Part shown: one piece after another, positions 26,302 through 32,394 of the stretch | Numbering within the stretch: position 1 is the stretch's first letter | Layout: each line of letters opens with the position of its first letter | DNA from: Clostridia bacterium | GTDB lineage: Bacteria > Bacillota > Peptococcia > Peptococcales > BICA1-8 | Assembly (NCBI GenBank): GCA_012720075.1 | Contig: JAAXZE010000123.1 | Span: 1-32,394, forward strand | Reading direction: 5' to 3' | Length of the DNA: 32,394 nt | Notes under the pieces: model-generated | What the model saw: the letters and a program-made list of their open reading frames with translations, nothing else | The model's database searches: none | Told to the model about the DNA's origin: nothing | Program-made: the position numbers and the translations under genes

Positions 26302-26349
26302 CCACTATATCTTGGGTCAAGTAATATTTTAGACTACTATATATAGTGT
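26302..26349 (-). promoter_or_regulatory. Pair of NrdR boxes
   Basis: Box at 26334-26349 reads CTACTATATATAGTGT on the plus strand, 14 of 16 matches to ACACTATATATAGTGT. Box at 26302-26317 reads CCACTATATCTTGGGT, 12 of 16. Their starts are 32 bases apart, three helical turns, as is usual for NrdR sites. The better box fills the promoter spacer and the weaker one covers the start of the transcript. The weaker box is flanked by an imperfect inverted repeat (TTGACCAAGA / TCTTGGGTCAA, 26292-26321). Confidence 0.8.
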
Positions 26350-26354
26350 GTCAA
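26326..26354 (-). promoter_or_regulatory. Promoter of nrdR-nrdD-nrdG
   Basis: Minus strand TTGACA (26354-26349), 17 bases, TAAAAT (26331-26326): near-consensus sigma-A promoter just after the ylmC terminator. The spacer holds an NrdR box. Confidence 0.85.
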
Positions 26355-26364
26355 TCCTAATTTT

Positions 26365-26397
26365 GGAAAAAATAAAAAACGGGCTCCTGCCCGTTTT
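26365..26397 (-). terminator. ylmC terminator
   Basis: AAAACGGGC (26376-26384) and GCCCGTTTT (26389-26397), perfect 9-bp stem around TCCT. The minus-strand T-tract continues to about 26365. It separates the spo/ylmC transcript from the nrdR promoter. Confidence 0.9.
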
Positions 26398-26430
26398 ATT
26401 AGTTTTCGGTCCATCAGTTGGCCATAAAAG

Positions 26431-26718
26431 TTAACGGATCCATTCCCCATCTGACCTTTCTTTACGAGGAATTTCGGTATAAGGTTGGGCCTCAACCAGG
26501 ATGACGTCAACACCTATCCGAACTATTTTTTCCCATGGCACAATATAATCTTCTCTTCTACCAAAAATATTTAAAAATTTCCCTTCTCCGGGAAGAATTA
26601 TTGCCGTAATTTTTCCGGTCTCAATATCAATATCAATATCCTTGATGGGACCTAAGCGCCGGCCGTCAACTATGTTGACAATCTCTCTTTCCTGTAAATC
26701 AGATACTTTGGCAAGCAT
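26431..26718 (-). CDS. YlmC/YmxH-family PRC-barrel sporulation-associated protein
   Basis: 95 residues with one PRC-barrel-like domain: LQEREIVNIVDGRRLGPIKDIDID, then DYIVPWEKIVRIGVDVILV. Members are found in spore-forming Firmicutes near sigG or in other sporulation clusters; the molecular role is unknown. AAGGAGGGG precedes ATG 26718. It lies 73 bases after spoIIR, past that gene's terminator, and has its own terminator. Confidence 0.87.
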   Translation of the reverse strand: MLAKVSDLQEREIVNIVDGRRLGPIKDIDIDIETGKITAIILPGEGKFLNIFGRREDYIVPWEKIVRIGVDVILVEAQPYTEIPRKERSDGEWIR

Positions 26719-26778
26719 AAGAACCCCTCCTTAATGGTGGACAATATATTTATATTAAATAAAAGTCTGGTTCATGAC

Positions 26779-26803
26779 AAAAAAAAATCGCCTAAAGCGA
26801 TTT
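26779..26803 (-). terminator. spoIIR terminator overlapping the stop codon
   Basis: Minus strand AAATCGC (26803-26797) pairs with GCGATTT (26791-26785) around a 5-base loop that contains the spoIIR TAG, then nine T. A translating ribosome would cover this stem, so termination may depend on ribosome release. Confidence 0.8.
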
Positions 26804-27421
26804 AGAAAAACTCCAAACTCCACGAAGCAAGGAAAAATATTCTCTTGAAAACTCTTTCAGGCTTAAATTGGTTTCCGCCCTTTCCCCCATATCTGCCATT
26901 ACGGTAATAGTATTTTCTTCTTCAACCATTCTTTTGGCCGGTTCCCGCACCCAGTCACCGTGGCAAATGGGTGGAAACAGCACACACCACCAATTTGAGC
27001 CTTTTCCTTCCCCAATAACAACTTTCAAGGCCAGGTATCTACCGGCCGGCAAAACCATATCATGGTACTTCCGGGTAGGAAAAGAATATTGGCCAAATTG
27101 GATATTAACGGAATAACTAAAACCCATCTCTTTTATTTTCCTATTTAACCTCTCCTCCAAAATTATTATGTTCTCCCAAATATATTTTTGAGCTTTTTGG
27201 GGAGAATTAATTTGTTGTAAAGGCCGCAATTCCTTTAAAACTTCATCCCTTATTATTAATTTCAGAACTTGATCTTCTTCTTTATCCGAATTTGCTATTA
27301 CATGTAACCGTACAAGATTATTCCCAAAATAATCTTGCTCACTGCCCCAAATATTGGCCGGAAAAAGTAATAAAGCAATAAAAAAGGTGATTAATGCTTT
27401 TTTCAACAATGAACCCAACAC
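26792..27421 (-). CDS. spoIIR: Stage II sporulation protein R (SpoIIR)
   Basis: Forespore-secreted signal that triggers SpoIIGA to process pro-sigma-E in the mother cell. N-terminal signal segment (ALITFFIALLLFPANIWGS), then the conserved LVRLHVIANSDKEEDQVLKL and GSNWWCVLFPPIC. About 209 residues. GTG 27421 is four bases after the sigG stop; TTG 27409, nine bases after AAGGGTG, is an equally good start. In Bacillus it is a separate sigma-F gene; here it directly follows sigG, so it is probably co-transcribed with it. Confidence 0.93.
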   Translation of the reverse strand: MLGSLLKKALITFFIALLLFPANIWGSEQDYFGNNLVRLHVIANSDKEEDQVLKLIIRDEVLKELRPLQQINSPQKAQKYIWENIIILEERLNRKIKEMGFSYSVNIQFGQYSFPTRKYHDMVLPAGRYLALKVVIGEGKGSNWWCVLFPPICHGDWVREPAKRMVEEENTITVMADMGERAETNLSLKEFSREYFSLLRGVWSFSKSL

Positions 27422-27425
27422 CCTT

Positions 27426-28199
27426 CTACATATGCTTCCTCATATGATTAAGGGCCGCTTTTTCCAAACGGCTGACTTGAGCCTGAGAAATTCCTATTTC
27501 TTCAGCAACCTCCATCTGGGTTTTTCCATCAAAAAATCTCAGAGTTAAAATCAATCGTTCTCTTTCATTTAGTTTACGTAAAGCCTCTTTTACCGCGATA
27601 CTTTCCAGCCAATTTATATCGGAATTTTTCTCGTCACCGACTTGATCCATAACAAAAATGGGATCCCCACCATCATGGTATATTGGTTCGAATAAAGATA
27701 CGGGCTCTTGGATGGCGTCAAGGGCAAATACTATTTCTTCCCTTGGTAATTTTAATTCTTCAGCAATTTCTGTGATAGTAGGCTCTTTAGAATGTTTATT
27801 GACGAGGGAATCCCGAACCTGAAGAGCTTTATAGGCAATATCCCGTAAAGAGCGGCTTACTCTTATAGGATTATTATCCCTTAGATATCTTCTTATTTCA
27901 CCTATAATCATGGGAACGGCATAGGTTGAAAACTTGACATTTTGACTTAAATCAAAATTATCTATGGCTTTCATTAAACCTATGCAACCAACCTGAAATA
28001 AATCATCAACATATTCGCCCCGGTTGGTAAATCTCTGGATAACGCTTAATACCAACCGCAAATTTCCTTGTATTAGTTGTTCTCTGGCTTCTTCGTCACC
28101 AGCCTGAAGTTTTTCAAATAACTCCCGCATTTTTGCGTTATTTAATACCGGCAACTTTGCTGTATCTACTCCACAAATTTCAACTTTATTAATTATCAA
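27426..28199 (-). CDS. sigG: RNA polymerase sigma-G factor, late forespore
   Basis: 257 residues. N-terminus NKVEICGVDTAKLPVLNN is diagnostic of sigma-G. Region 2 is FQVGCIGLMKAIDNFDLS and KFSTYAVPMIIGEIRRYL; region 4 is GKTQMEVAEEIGISQAQVSRLEKAAL. Intact to the end, unlike the neighbouring sigE. TTG start at 28199, 7 bases after GGGGGGT. It lies 168 bases after the sigE end, past the sigE terminator, so it needs its own promoter; I found no convincing one. Confidence 0.96.
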   Translation of the reverse strand: MIINKVEICGVDTAKLPVLNNAKMRELFEKLQAGDEEAREQLIQGNLRLVLSVIQRFTNRGEYVDDLFQVGCIGLMKAIDNFDLSQNVKFSTYAVPMIIGEIRRYLRDNNPIRVSRSLRDIAYKALQVRDSLVNKHSKEPTITEIAEELKLPREEIVFALDAIQEPVSLFEPIYHDGGDPIFVMDQVGDEKNSDINWLESIAVKEALRKLNERERLILTLRFFDGKTQMEVAEEIGISQAQVSRLEKAALNHMRKHM

Positions 28200-28341
28200 C
28201 CAAAATACCCCCCGACTTCAGAGCTTATTTTAGTTATTGCCTGGGAGAAAAGGGTTTATGCGGGTTAATTTGGGAAATGCTAAAGTATTTGCATTCAGAG
28301 ATTTGTTAATTTTCAATAACAAAAGCAACTTTTTCAACATT

Positions 28342-28368
28342 AAAAAAACTGAGCCGGGCTCAGTTTTT
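28342..28368 (-). terminator. sigE terminator
   Basis: Minus strand AAAAACTGAGC (28368-28358) pairs with GCTCAGTTTTT (28354-28344) around CCG. It starts at the original sigE TGA at 28370-28368, so the terminator remains placed for the full-length gene. Confidence 0.88.
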
Positions 28369-29102
28369 CATTCCAAACGTTGAATCTCTTTTTTTAGCCG
28401 TTTAATAATTCTTTTTTCTAAACGGGAAATATACGATTGGGATATTCCCAAGTAATCGGCAACTTCCTTCTGGGTTTTTTCCTGGCCTCCTTTTAGACCG
28501 AATCTAAGCTCCATTATCTTCTTCTACCGGGGATTTAATTTTTTCATAGCGGCATGGAGAAGTTTTTTATCTATTTCTTCTTCTAATGATTTATATATAA
28601 TATCATTGTCGGTTCCCAATACATCGGAAAGCAATAGTTCATTACCGTCCCAATCTATATTGAGGGGTTCGTCAAAACTGATTTCCGACTTGGTTTTATT
28701 GCTTCGCCTTAAATGCATGAGAATTTCATTCTCAATGCATCTTGAGGCATAAGTTGCCAGTTTTATTCGTTTAGCCGGGTCAAAAGTGTTAACGGCTTTA
28801 ATTAAACCAATGGTCCCGATGGATACTAAATCCTCAATTCCTACTCCCGTGTTCTCAAATTTCCTGGCTATGTAGACTACCAGCCTTAAATTTCTTTCGA
28901 TAAGAATACTTTTTACATTATTATCTCCCGCTTCTAACCGATCTAATAATACTCCTTCTTCATCCTGAGTCAGCGGAGGAGGCAGGGCCTCACTGCTGCC
29001 TACATAAAAAATATCCTCAGAAAGTCCTAACTTGATTAATAGCTTTACCAACACCGCTTTAAAGCTAATTTTTGTCTTAATTACCTGACCTTCCGGAAAC
29101 AA
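28368..29102 (-). pseudogene. sigE: RNA polymerase sigma-E factor gene interrupted by an in-frame TAG
   Basis: Sporulation mother-cell sigma factor. From TTG 29102 (AGGAGGTG upstream) 192 residues are read: pro-region, [52 protein letters not shown], and [21 protein letters not shown] follows at 28526-28524, after LNPR. The same frame continues for 51 clean sense codons ([34 protein letters not shown]) to TGA at 28368. Bacillus SigE has Glu at this position (NEREKQIMELRFG), so GAG to TAG explains it. The truncated product lacks region 4 and should not recognise -35 elements. With the TAG bridged the length is 244, normal. No frameshift and no other stop. Confidence 0.92.
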
Positions 29103-29119
29103 TTTTGCCCACCTCCTGG

Positions 29120-30043
29120 TTAATTTTCAGTCAACATATCAGGGTGAACTAAGGCCTGATATGTACCTTCGGAACAAAGTTTTCGGTAATAAATTCCCAA
29201 TACAACTCTTATGTTGCAGTAGGTTTTCTGCCCATCCTGAATTAGGACCTTATCGTGTTTAATTCCCAATAACATTCCATTTTGGTTACCCAAAGATGAA
29301 AAAGGTATTAATCGTATCCTGGTAATCCATTTAGGGTCCTGAAGGATGGCAATTTGCTCATCTAACGAAGGCGGTTCTTTTTTGTTGAGCATAGCTGTTA
29401 ATTGGGGAGGCAAAATGCCTGACAGTTTAGTATGTTCAATAACCATTACCGGTTCTTTTGTAATAGGGTCATTTAGCTGATTGCCGGTATCAACAAGGGC
29501 ATCGGCTTCAATAACCTGACCAAATATCTCCAGATATGCTTTCACCAGCCATGGACCTTGTTGCAAGGTGCGCCGGAAATAACTTGCTCCCCATAAGCCT
29601 AAAATTAAAGCAATTATTAATCCTACCAGCAACCAGGCAGTTTTAAAGTTTATTACATTTACTGCGATGCCGTTCCAGGTTTCCAGGATAAACAAGCTGT
29701 CATCAAAAAGATACATGGACCCTAAAACCGCCCCGCCCATGATAAAAGATACTAAATAAAAATAGGCGGCAGATTTTAAAAACCGCCCAATATTTTTAAA
29801 ACCAAAGGCAGCCCCTACCATCAGCAAAGAACAAACTACTTTTGCCGGGAAAGTAGCGGTAAAGGAAAATTGAGGCAGAAAAATAAGCACGGCATAAGAG
29901 GCGACTATTAAAGCACCCAGACAAAGACCCCTTAAAGTTGTTGCAAGTTTTCCAAACTTGCTGGCCGCCCACAGTACAAAAAAGTCCATAATAAAATTGA
30001 TTAAAAAAACCATATCGATGTAGATATTTGTGTTGGGCGACAC
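29120..30043 (-). CDS. spoIIGA: Sporulation sigma-E factor processing peptidase SpoIIGA
   Basis: 307 residues: about five N-terminal membrane segments ([62 protein letters not shown]) and a cytosolic aspartic-protease domain with ALVDTGNQL (Asp185). It cleaves the pro-sequence of sigma-E after the SpoIIR signal. GTG start at 30043, 5 bases after GGGGGTG. It lies 17 bases upstream of sigE, the usual spoIIG order. The gene is intact even though its substrate gene is interrupted. Confidence 0.93.
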   Translation of the reverse strand: MSPNTNIYIDMVFLINFIMDFFVLWAASKFGKLATTLRGLCLGALIVASYAVLIFLPQFSFTATFPAKVVCSLLMVGAAFGFKNIGRFLKSAAYFYLVSFIMGGAVLGSMYLFDDSLFILETWNGIAVNVINFKTAWLLVGLIIALILGLWGASYFRRTLQQGPWLVKAYLEIFGQVIEADALVDTGNQLNDPITKEPVMVIEHTKLSGILPPQLTAMLNKKEPPSLDEQIAILQDPKWITRIRLIPFSSLGNQNGMLLGIKHDKVLIQDGQKTYCNIRVVLGIYYRKLCSEGTYQALVHPDMLTEN

Positions 30044-30087
30044 TTAGACACCCCCGTAGACAACAACTCAAATTGAATTCCTCTTTC

Positions 30088-30120
30088 ATTATAACTTAAT
30101 CCTTTTCAGAAATATGTCAT
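30088..30120 (-). promoter_or_regulatory. Candidate spoIIG-type promoter with long spacer
   Basis: Minus strand ATGACA (30120-30115), 21 bases, TATAAT (30093-30088). The Bacillus spoIIG promoter also has a consensus-like -35 and -10 held too far apart (22 bases) and depends on Spo0A. TTTGCGAA on the plus strand at 30123-30130 is one base short of a 0A box and is weak support. Confidence 0.4.
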
Positions 30121-30162
30121 TATTTGCGAATATTAACATTTCTATAAATACATTTAACGCAT

Positions 30163-30182
30163 TTTCCCGGCTTGTTTCCCGG
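30163..30182. repeat. Two direct copies of TTTCCCGG
   Basis: TTTCCCGG at 30163-30170 and 30175-30182, 12-base period, in the divergent region between spoIIGA and the CofE-like gene. The outer bases also form ATTTTCC/GGAAAAT. Could be a regulator site; no other support. Confidence 0.3.
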
Positions 30183-30309
30183 AAAATTACTTGTTAAATA
30201 ATATAATGATTAAAACTATTCACAACTATTACCAAAGTCTGGCTAAATTAAAGTAAAAGTAGTAAAATCTAATGTGTTGGGTATTGCAGTGTAGAGGAGG
30301 ATGTTAAAT

Positions 30310-31488
30310 ATGGTGAGGACGGTAGGAACAACCATCAGAGGAATTCGAGCTCCCATTGTAAAACAGGGAGATGATTTGATTACTGTTGTTGTTGACTCTT
30401 TAATTCAATCAGCTGCTCAAGAAAAATTTCATTTTAATGACGGAGATGTAATCGGTATAACCGAGTCGCTGGTGGCCAGGGCTCAAGGAAATTACGCAAC
30501 CCTTGAAGATATTGCCGTGGAAATAAACACTAAATTTGACGCCGAGGAAATCGTAGTTCTCTTTCCTATTTTAAGCAGAAACAGGTTTATGCCAATTTTA
30601 CAGGGAATATTAATGAGCGGCAAAAAGGTTTTTCTTTATTTGAATTATCCTGCCGACGAAGTTGGTAATCCCTTACTTGACATAGATATCATTGATGAAA
30701 AGGGTATTAATCCCTATACTGATGTGTTGAGCGAAAAAGAATACAGATTATTATTTGGTTCAAAGATAGTTCACCCTTTTACCGGAATTGATTATGTACA
30801 ACTTTATAGGGATTTGGACATCAACAATAATATGGAAATTTATTTGGCCAATAACCCTACTGCAGCCTTAAAACATGGCAGGCAAATCTTGGTAGCCAAA
30901 ATCCATGAAGGACATCGGACCAAGAAACTGTTAAAAAAAGCCGGAGCAGAAAAAGTTTTAGGCCTTGATGACCTTTTGACCCAATCAGTTAACGGCAGTG
31001 GTTTTAATCCTGAATACGGATTACTAGGTTCCAATAAAGCTACTGACGGTAAAATTAAACTTTTCCCCAGGGATTGTCAAACTTTGGTTAAGAAAATCCA
31101 AGTCAAAATGAAGGAAAAAACCGGGAAGCAGATAGAAGTAATGATTTATGGTGACGGCGCTTTCAAAGATCCCCAAGGAAAGATATGGGAATTGGCCGAT
31201 CCGGTAGTTAGCCCCGGCCATACCGATGGCCTCATCGGAACACCCAACGAAATAAAGCTAAAGTATATAGTTGATTGCGAACTGGAAAAAAATGTTTCTC
31301 CCAAAATCGATGAAATAATAAAAAGAAAAATCCGGGAAAAAGATTCTCATTGCCAATCGCTGGGAACCACACCTCGAAAAATAACGGATCTTTTGGGAAG
31401 TCTATGTGATTTAACCAGCGGAAGAGGCGATAAAGGAACTCCTATCGTTCTTATCCAAGGATATTTCGATAATTACGCGGTAGAGTAG
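30310..31488 (+). CDS. CofE-like protein (coenzyme F420-0:L-glutamate ligase family)
   Basis: 392 residues from ATG 30310, chosen because GAGGAGG lies 9 bases upstream while ATG 30301 abuts it. N-terminal VGTTIRGIRAPIVKQGDDL and DGDVIGITESLVARAQGNY, then a C-terminal MIYGDGAFKDPQGKIWELAD with SPGHTDGLIGTPNEIKLKY, match the F420_ligase family fold. True CofE adds glutamate to coenzyme F420, which most Clostridia do not make, and no other F420 gene is here, so the substrate is probably different. The gene is single, on the opposite strand from its neighbours, with its own terminator. Confidence 0.8.
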   Translation: MVRTVGTTIRGIRAPIVKQGDDLITVVVDSLIQSAAQEKFHFNDGDVIGITESLVARAQGNYATLEDIAVEINTKFDAEEIVVLFPILSRNRFMPILQGILMSGKKVFLYLNYPADEVGNPLLDIDIIDEKGINPYTDVLSEKEYRLLFGSKIVHPFTGIDYVQLYRDLDINNNMEIYLANNPTAALKHGRQILVAKIHEGHRTKKLLKKAGAEKVLGLDDLLTQSVNGSGFNPEYGLLGSNKATDGKIKLFPRDCQTLVKKIQVKMKEKTGKQIEVMIYGDGAFKDPQGKIWELADPVVSPGHTDGLIGTPNEIKLKYIVDCELEKNVSPKIDEIIKRKIREKDSHCQSLGTTPRKITDLLGSLCDLTSGRGDKGTPIVLIQGYFDNYAVE

Positions 31489-31511
31489 CTAATAGGCTAC
31501 TCTTCTTTTTT
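31483..31511 (+). terminator. Terminator of the CofE-like gene
   Basis: GAGTAGC (31483-31489) pairs with GCTACTC (31496-31502), then TTCTTTTTT. The stop codon TAG lies inside the 5' arm. Confidence 0.85.
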
Positions 31512-31578
31512 AACTTACAAAAGTTCTATAAAATTATGCTTCCTACTTTATATTCCCTAAAAAAAAAGATGGATGAAC

Positions 31579-31604
31579 AAAAAAATCCTTGTCCGGAGAC
31601 AAGG
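31579..31604 (-). terminator. Minus-strand terminator without an assigned gene
   Basis: Minus strand CCTTGTC (31604-31598) pairs with GACAAGG (31593-31587) around a 4-base loop, followed by ATTTTTTT. It could end the tatA transcript, an uncharacterised small RNA, or the remnant ORFs upstream on this strand. Confidence 0.75.
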
Positions 31605-31699
31605 CAGCTTGTTGACAAACCATAATTTATTTTCAACGAAAAGCTAGCCCAAACAATTATAAGGAATGAATTCGGTGGCTTCGGGAATTATCAAAACTC

Positions 31700-31804
31700 C
31701 CCGGCACTTAATTGAAAATTTAGTTACATTCATAATTATTCTTTTATTAATATTCATTTTTTATTTTAAAGATACAAAATTGATAATTTCAATTAAGTGC
31801 CGGG
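31700..31804. repeat. 105-bp element bounded by perfect 18-bp inverted repeats
   Basis: CCCGGCACTTAATTGAAA (31700-31717) is repeated in exact inverse orientation at 31787-31804, enclosing 69 very AT-rich bases. No target-site duplication is obvious at the outer edges. A 12-base direct repeat, TTTAGTTACATT, occurs inside the left end (31719-31730) and outside the right end (31822-31833). Candidates are a MITE, an invertible segment, or a large hairpin. The intergenic stretch 31511-31967 otherwise holds only the short ORF at 31789 and the terminator at 31579. Confidence 0.75.
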
Positions 31805-31920
31805 ATAAATCTCATATCCTTTTTAGTTACATTAATTAATAACTTTGTCCACTGTCTGCCTCGTCCTGAGACCAGGGTACATTTATCACCAATAAATAAA
31901 GGTACAGCGGTTTCCGCCAT
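31789..31920 (-). CDS. Possible small ORF running into the inverted-repeat element
   Basis: 43 codons from ATG 31920: begins MAETAVPLFIGDKCTLVSGR and ends DMRFIPALN, the last codons lying in the repeat arm. The composition looks protein-like, but the ribosome binding site (AGGGG) touches the ATG; a TTG at 31947 would extend it. On the far side of the element another frame reads VLIIPEATEFIPYNCLG and then TAG, so this may be the 5' part of a gene broken by the element. Family unknown. It lies 47 bases downstream of tatA. Confidence 0.35.
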   Translation of the reverse strand: MAETAVPLFIGDKCTLVSGRGRQWTKLLINVTKKDMRFIPALN

Positions 31921-31967
31921 ACCCCTAAGCTTTAATAATGGTTTCAATTTATTTTAAACGATACGGT

Positions 31968-32150
31968 TTAGTCGACTTCTTCCTTAACAGTGTCTTTTTT
32001 ATCGGCATTCAGAGCAGTCTTAAACTCCCTAATACCTTTTCCTATTGCCTTACCTACCTCAGGTAGTTTTCCAGGGCCAAAAATTATCAGGGCAAGAACT
32101 AAAATTAAAATTAATTCCGGCATTCCCAAATTAGGCAGTAAACCAAACAA
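31968..32150 (-). CDS. tatA: Sec-independent protein translocase TatA/E
   Basis: 60 residues: membrane helix ([18 protein letters not shown]), hinge [10 protein letters not shown], and amphipathic helix [15 protein letters not shown], the full TatA plan. It forms the pore of the Tat export system. TTG start at 32150, 8 bases after GGAAGGGG; the first in-frame ATG (Met10) would remove part of the N-terminus and lacks a binding site. No tatC is next to it in this window. Confidence 0.9.
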   Translation of the reverse strand: MFGLLPNLGMPELILILVLALIIFGPGKLPEVGKAIGKGIREFKTALNADKKDTVKEEVD

Positions 32151-32321
32151 AAAAATCGCCCCTTCCTAAAAAAATAAAAAAATCCATAAAACCTTTTTAT
32201 ATTATAACTAATATTTTTTACAAATGCACTAATTTTTTAAAATTTATCTTAATTTTATAAATTGCAAGTTTAAATGCCCACCATATTTTGTAAATTCCCT
32301 GATCAAGCGATATGTAGTTCC

Positions 32322-32377
32322 TGGATGTCAAGGGCGAGTGCTTTTTGCTCGTGTATTTACCCTTGACATCCATACAC
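32322..32377. repeat. Nested inverted repeats at the right edge
   Basis: TGGATGTCAAGGG (32322-32334) and CCCTTGACATCCA (32360-32372) are perfect 13-bp inverted repeats around 25 bases that hold an inner hairpin (CGAG...CTCG). A competing pair, GTGTAT (32351-32356) and ATACAC (32372-32377), shares bases with them. It may belong to a mobile element or to a gene beyond the edge. Confidence 0.7.
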
Positions 32378-32394
32378 AAGTTATCCTGTTGTCA

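Noticed and set aside
28200-28341. Sigma-F/sigma-G promoter for sigG
   Set aside because: GCATTT and CATAAAC occur 14 bases apart but match the consensus poorly; not reported as a feature.
28368-28526. Frameshift in sigE
   Set aside because: The downstream part is in the same frame as the upstream part; the only defect is the TAG codon.
28524-28526. Pyrrolysine codon in sigE
   Set aside because: TAG serves as the normal stop of at least nine other genes here, the family has Glu at this site, and no pylT or pyl gene is in the window. Kept only as a test to run.
1-32394. CRISPR arrays, tRNA or rRNA genes, prophage or full insertion sequences
   Set aside because: No regularly spaced repeats, no cloverleaf or rRNA signature and no transposase or phage gene seen on either strand.

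Overview
The window is a stretch of chromosome from a low-GC, strictly anaerobic, endospore-forming Firmicute. The gene set and order (division cluster, sigG-spoIIR-ylmC-nrdR, class III ribonucleotide reductase, corrinoid methyl-transfer genes) look most like Clostridia of the Peptococcaceae type. That placement rests on family knowledge and gene order, not on a search. Almost everything is on the minus strand; only a 43-codon gene near 19.9 kb and a CofE-like gene at 30.3 kb lie on the plus strand. GTG and TTG starts are common, and many starts were moved to fit the ribosome binding site.

Layout from left to right. (1) 1-4010: the glycine cleavage operon gcvT-gcvH-gcvPA-gcvPB, last gene cut by the window edge, behind a tandem glycine riboswitch with its own terminator. 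(2) 4092-4466: a small winged-helix-like protein with a promoter and a palindromic operator candidate. (3) 4577-7889: ileS under a T-box leader, with a repeat-like block between leader and gene. (4) 7886-13249: the division and housekeeping cluster hlyD-like, yggS, sepF, proC, yggT, ylmH, divIVA, plus a nucleosidase-fold protein that seems to have lost its catalytic residues. (5) 13322-18286: iclR, a NifV/Re-citrate-synthase-like enzyme, aconitase and NAD-type isocitrate dehydrogenase, probably the oxidative branch from acetyl-CoA and oxaloacetate to 2-oxoglutarate. (6) 18414-19699: a zinc-ribbon protein and pgeF. (7) 19891-22979: a small plus-strand gene, then a RACo-like corrinoid activator and a methyltetrahydrofolate methyltransferase. 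(8) 23044-26354: nrdR-nrdD-nrdG with two NrdR boxes on a clear promoter. (9) 26365-30120: spoIIGA, sigE, sigG, spoIIR and ylmC. (10) 30310-32394: a CofE-like gene, a structured intergenic region with an 18-bp perfect inverted repeat, tatA, and nested inverted repeats at the right edge.

The strongest oddity is sigE. It reads as a normal full-length sigma-E gene except for one in-frame TAG where relatives carry Glu, just before region 4. TAG is an ordinary stop for at least nine other genes here, so recoding is unlikely. A nonsense mutation (or a sequencing error) that would abolish mother-cell sporulation transcription is the simplest reading. Glycine cleavage, the MeTHF methyltransferase and the RACo-like activator together suggest folate- and corrinoid-based one-carbon metabolism; this is inference.
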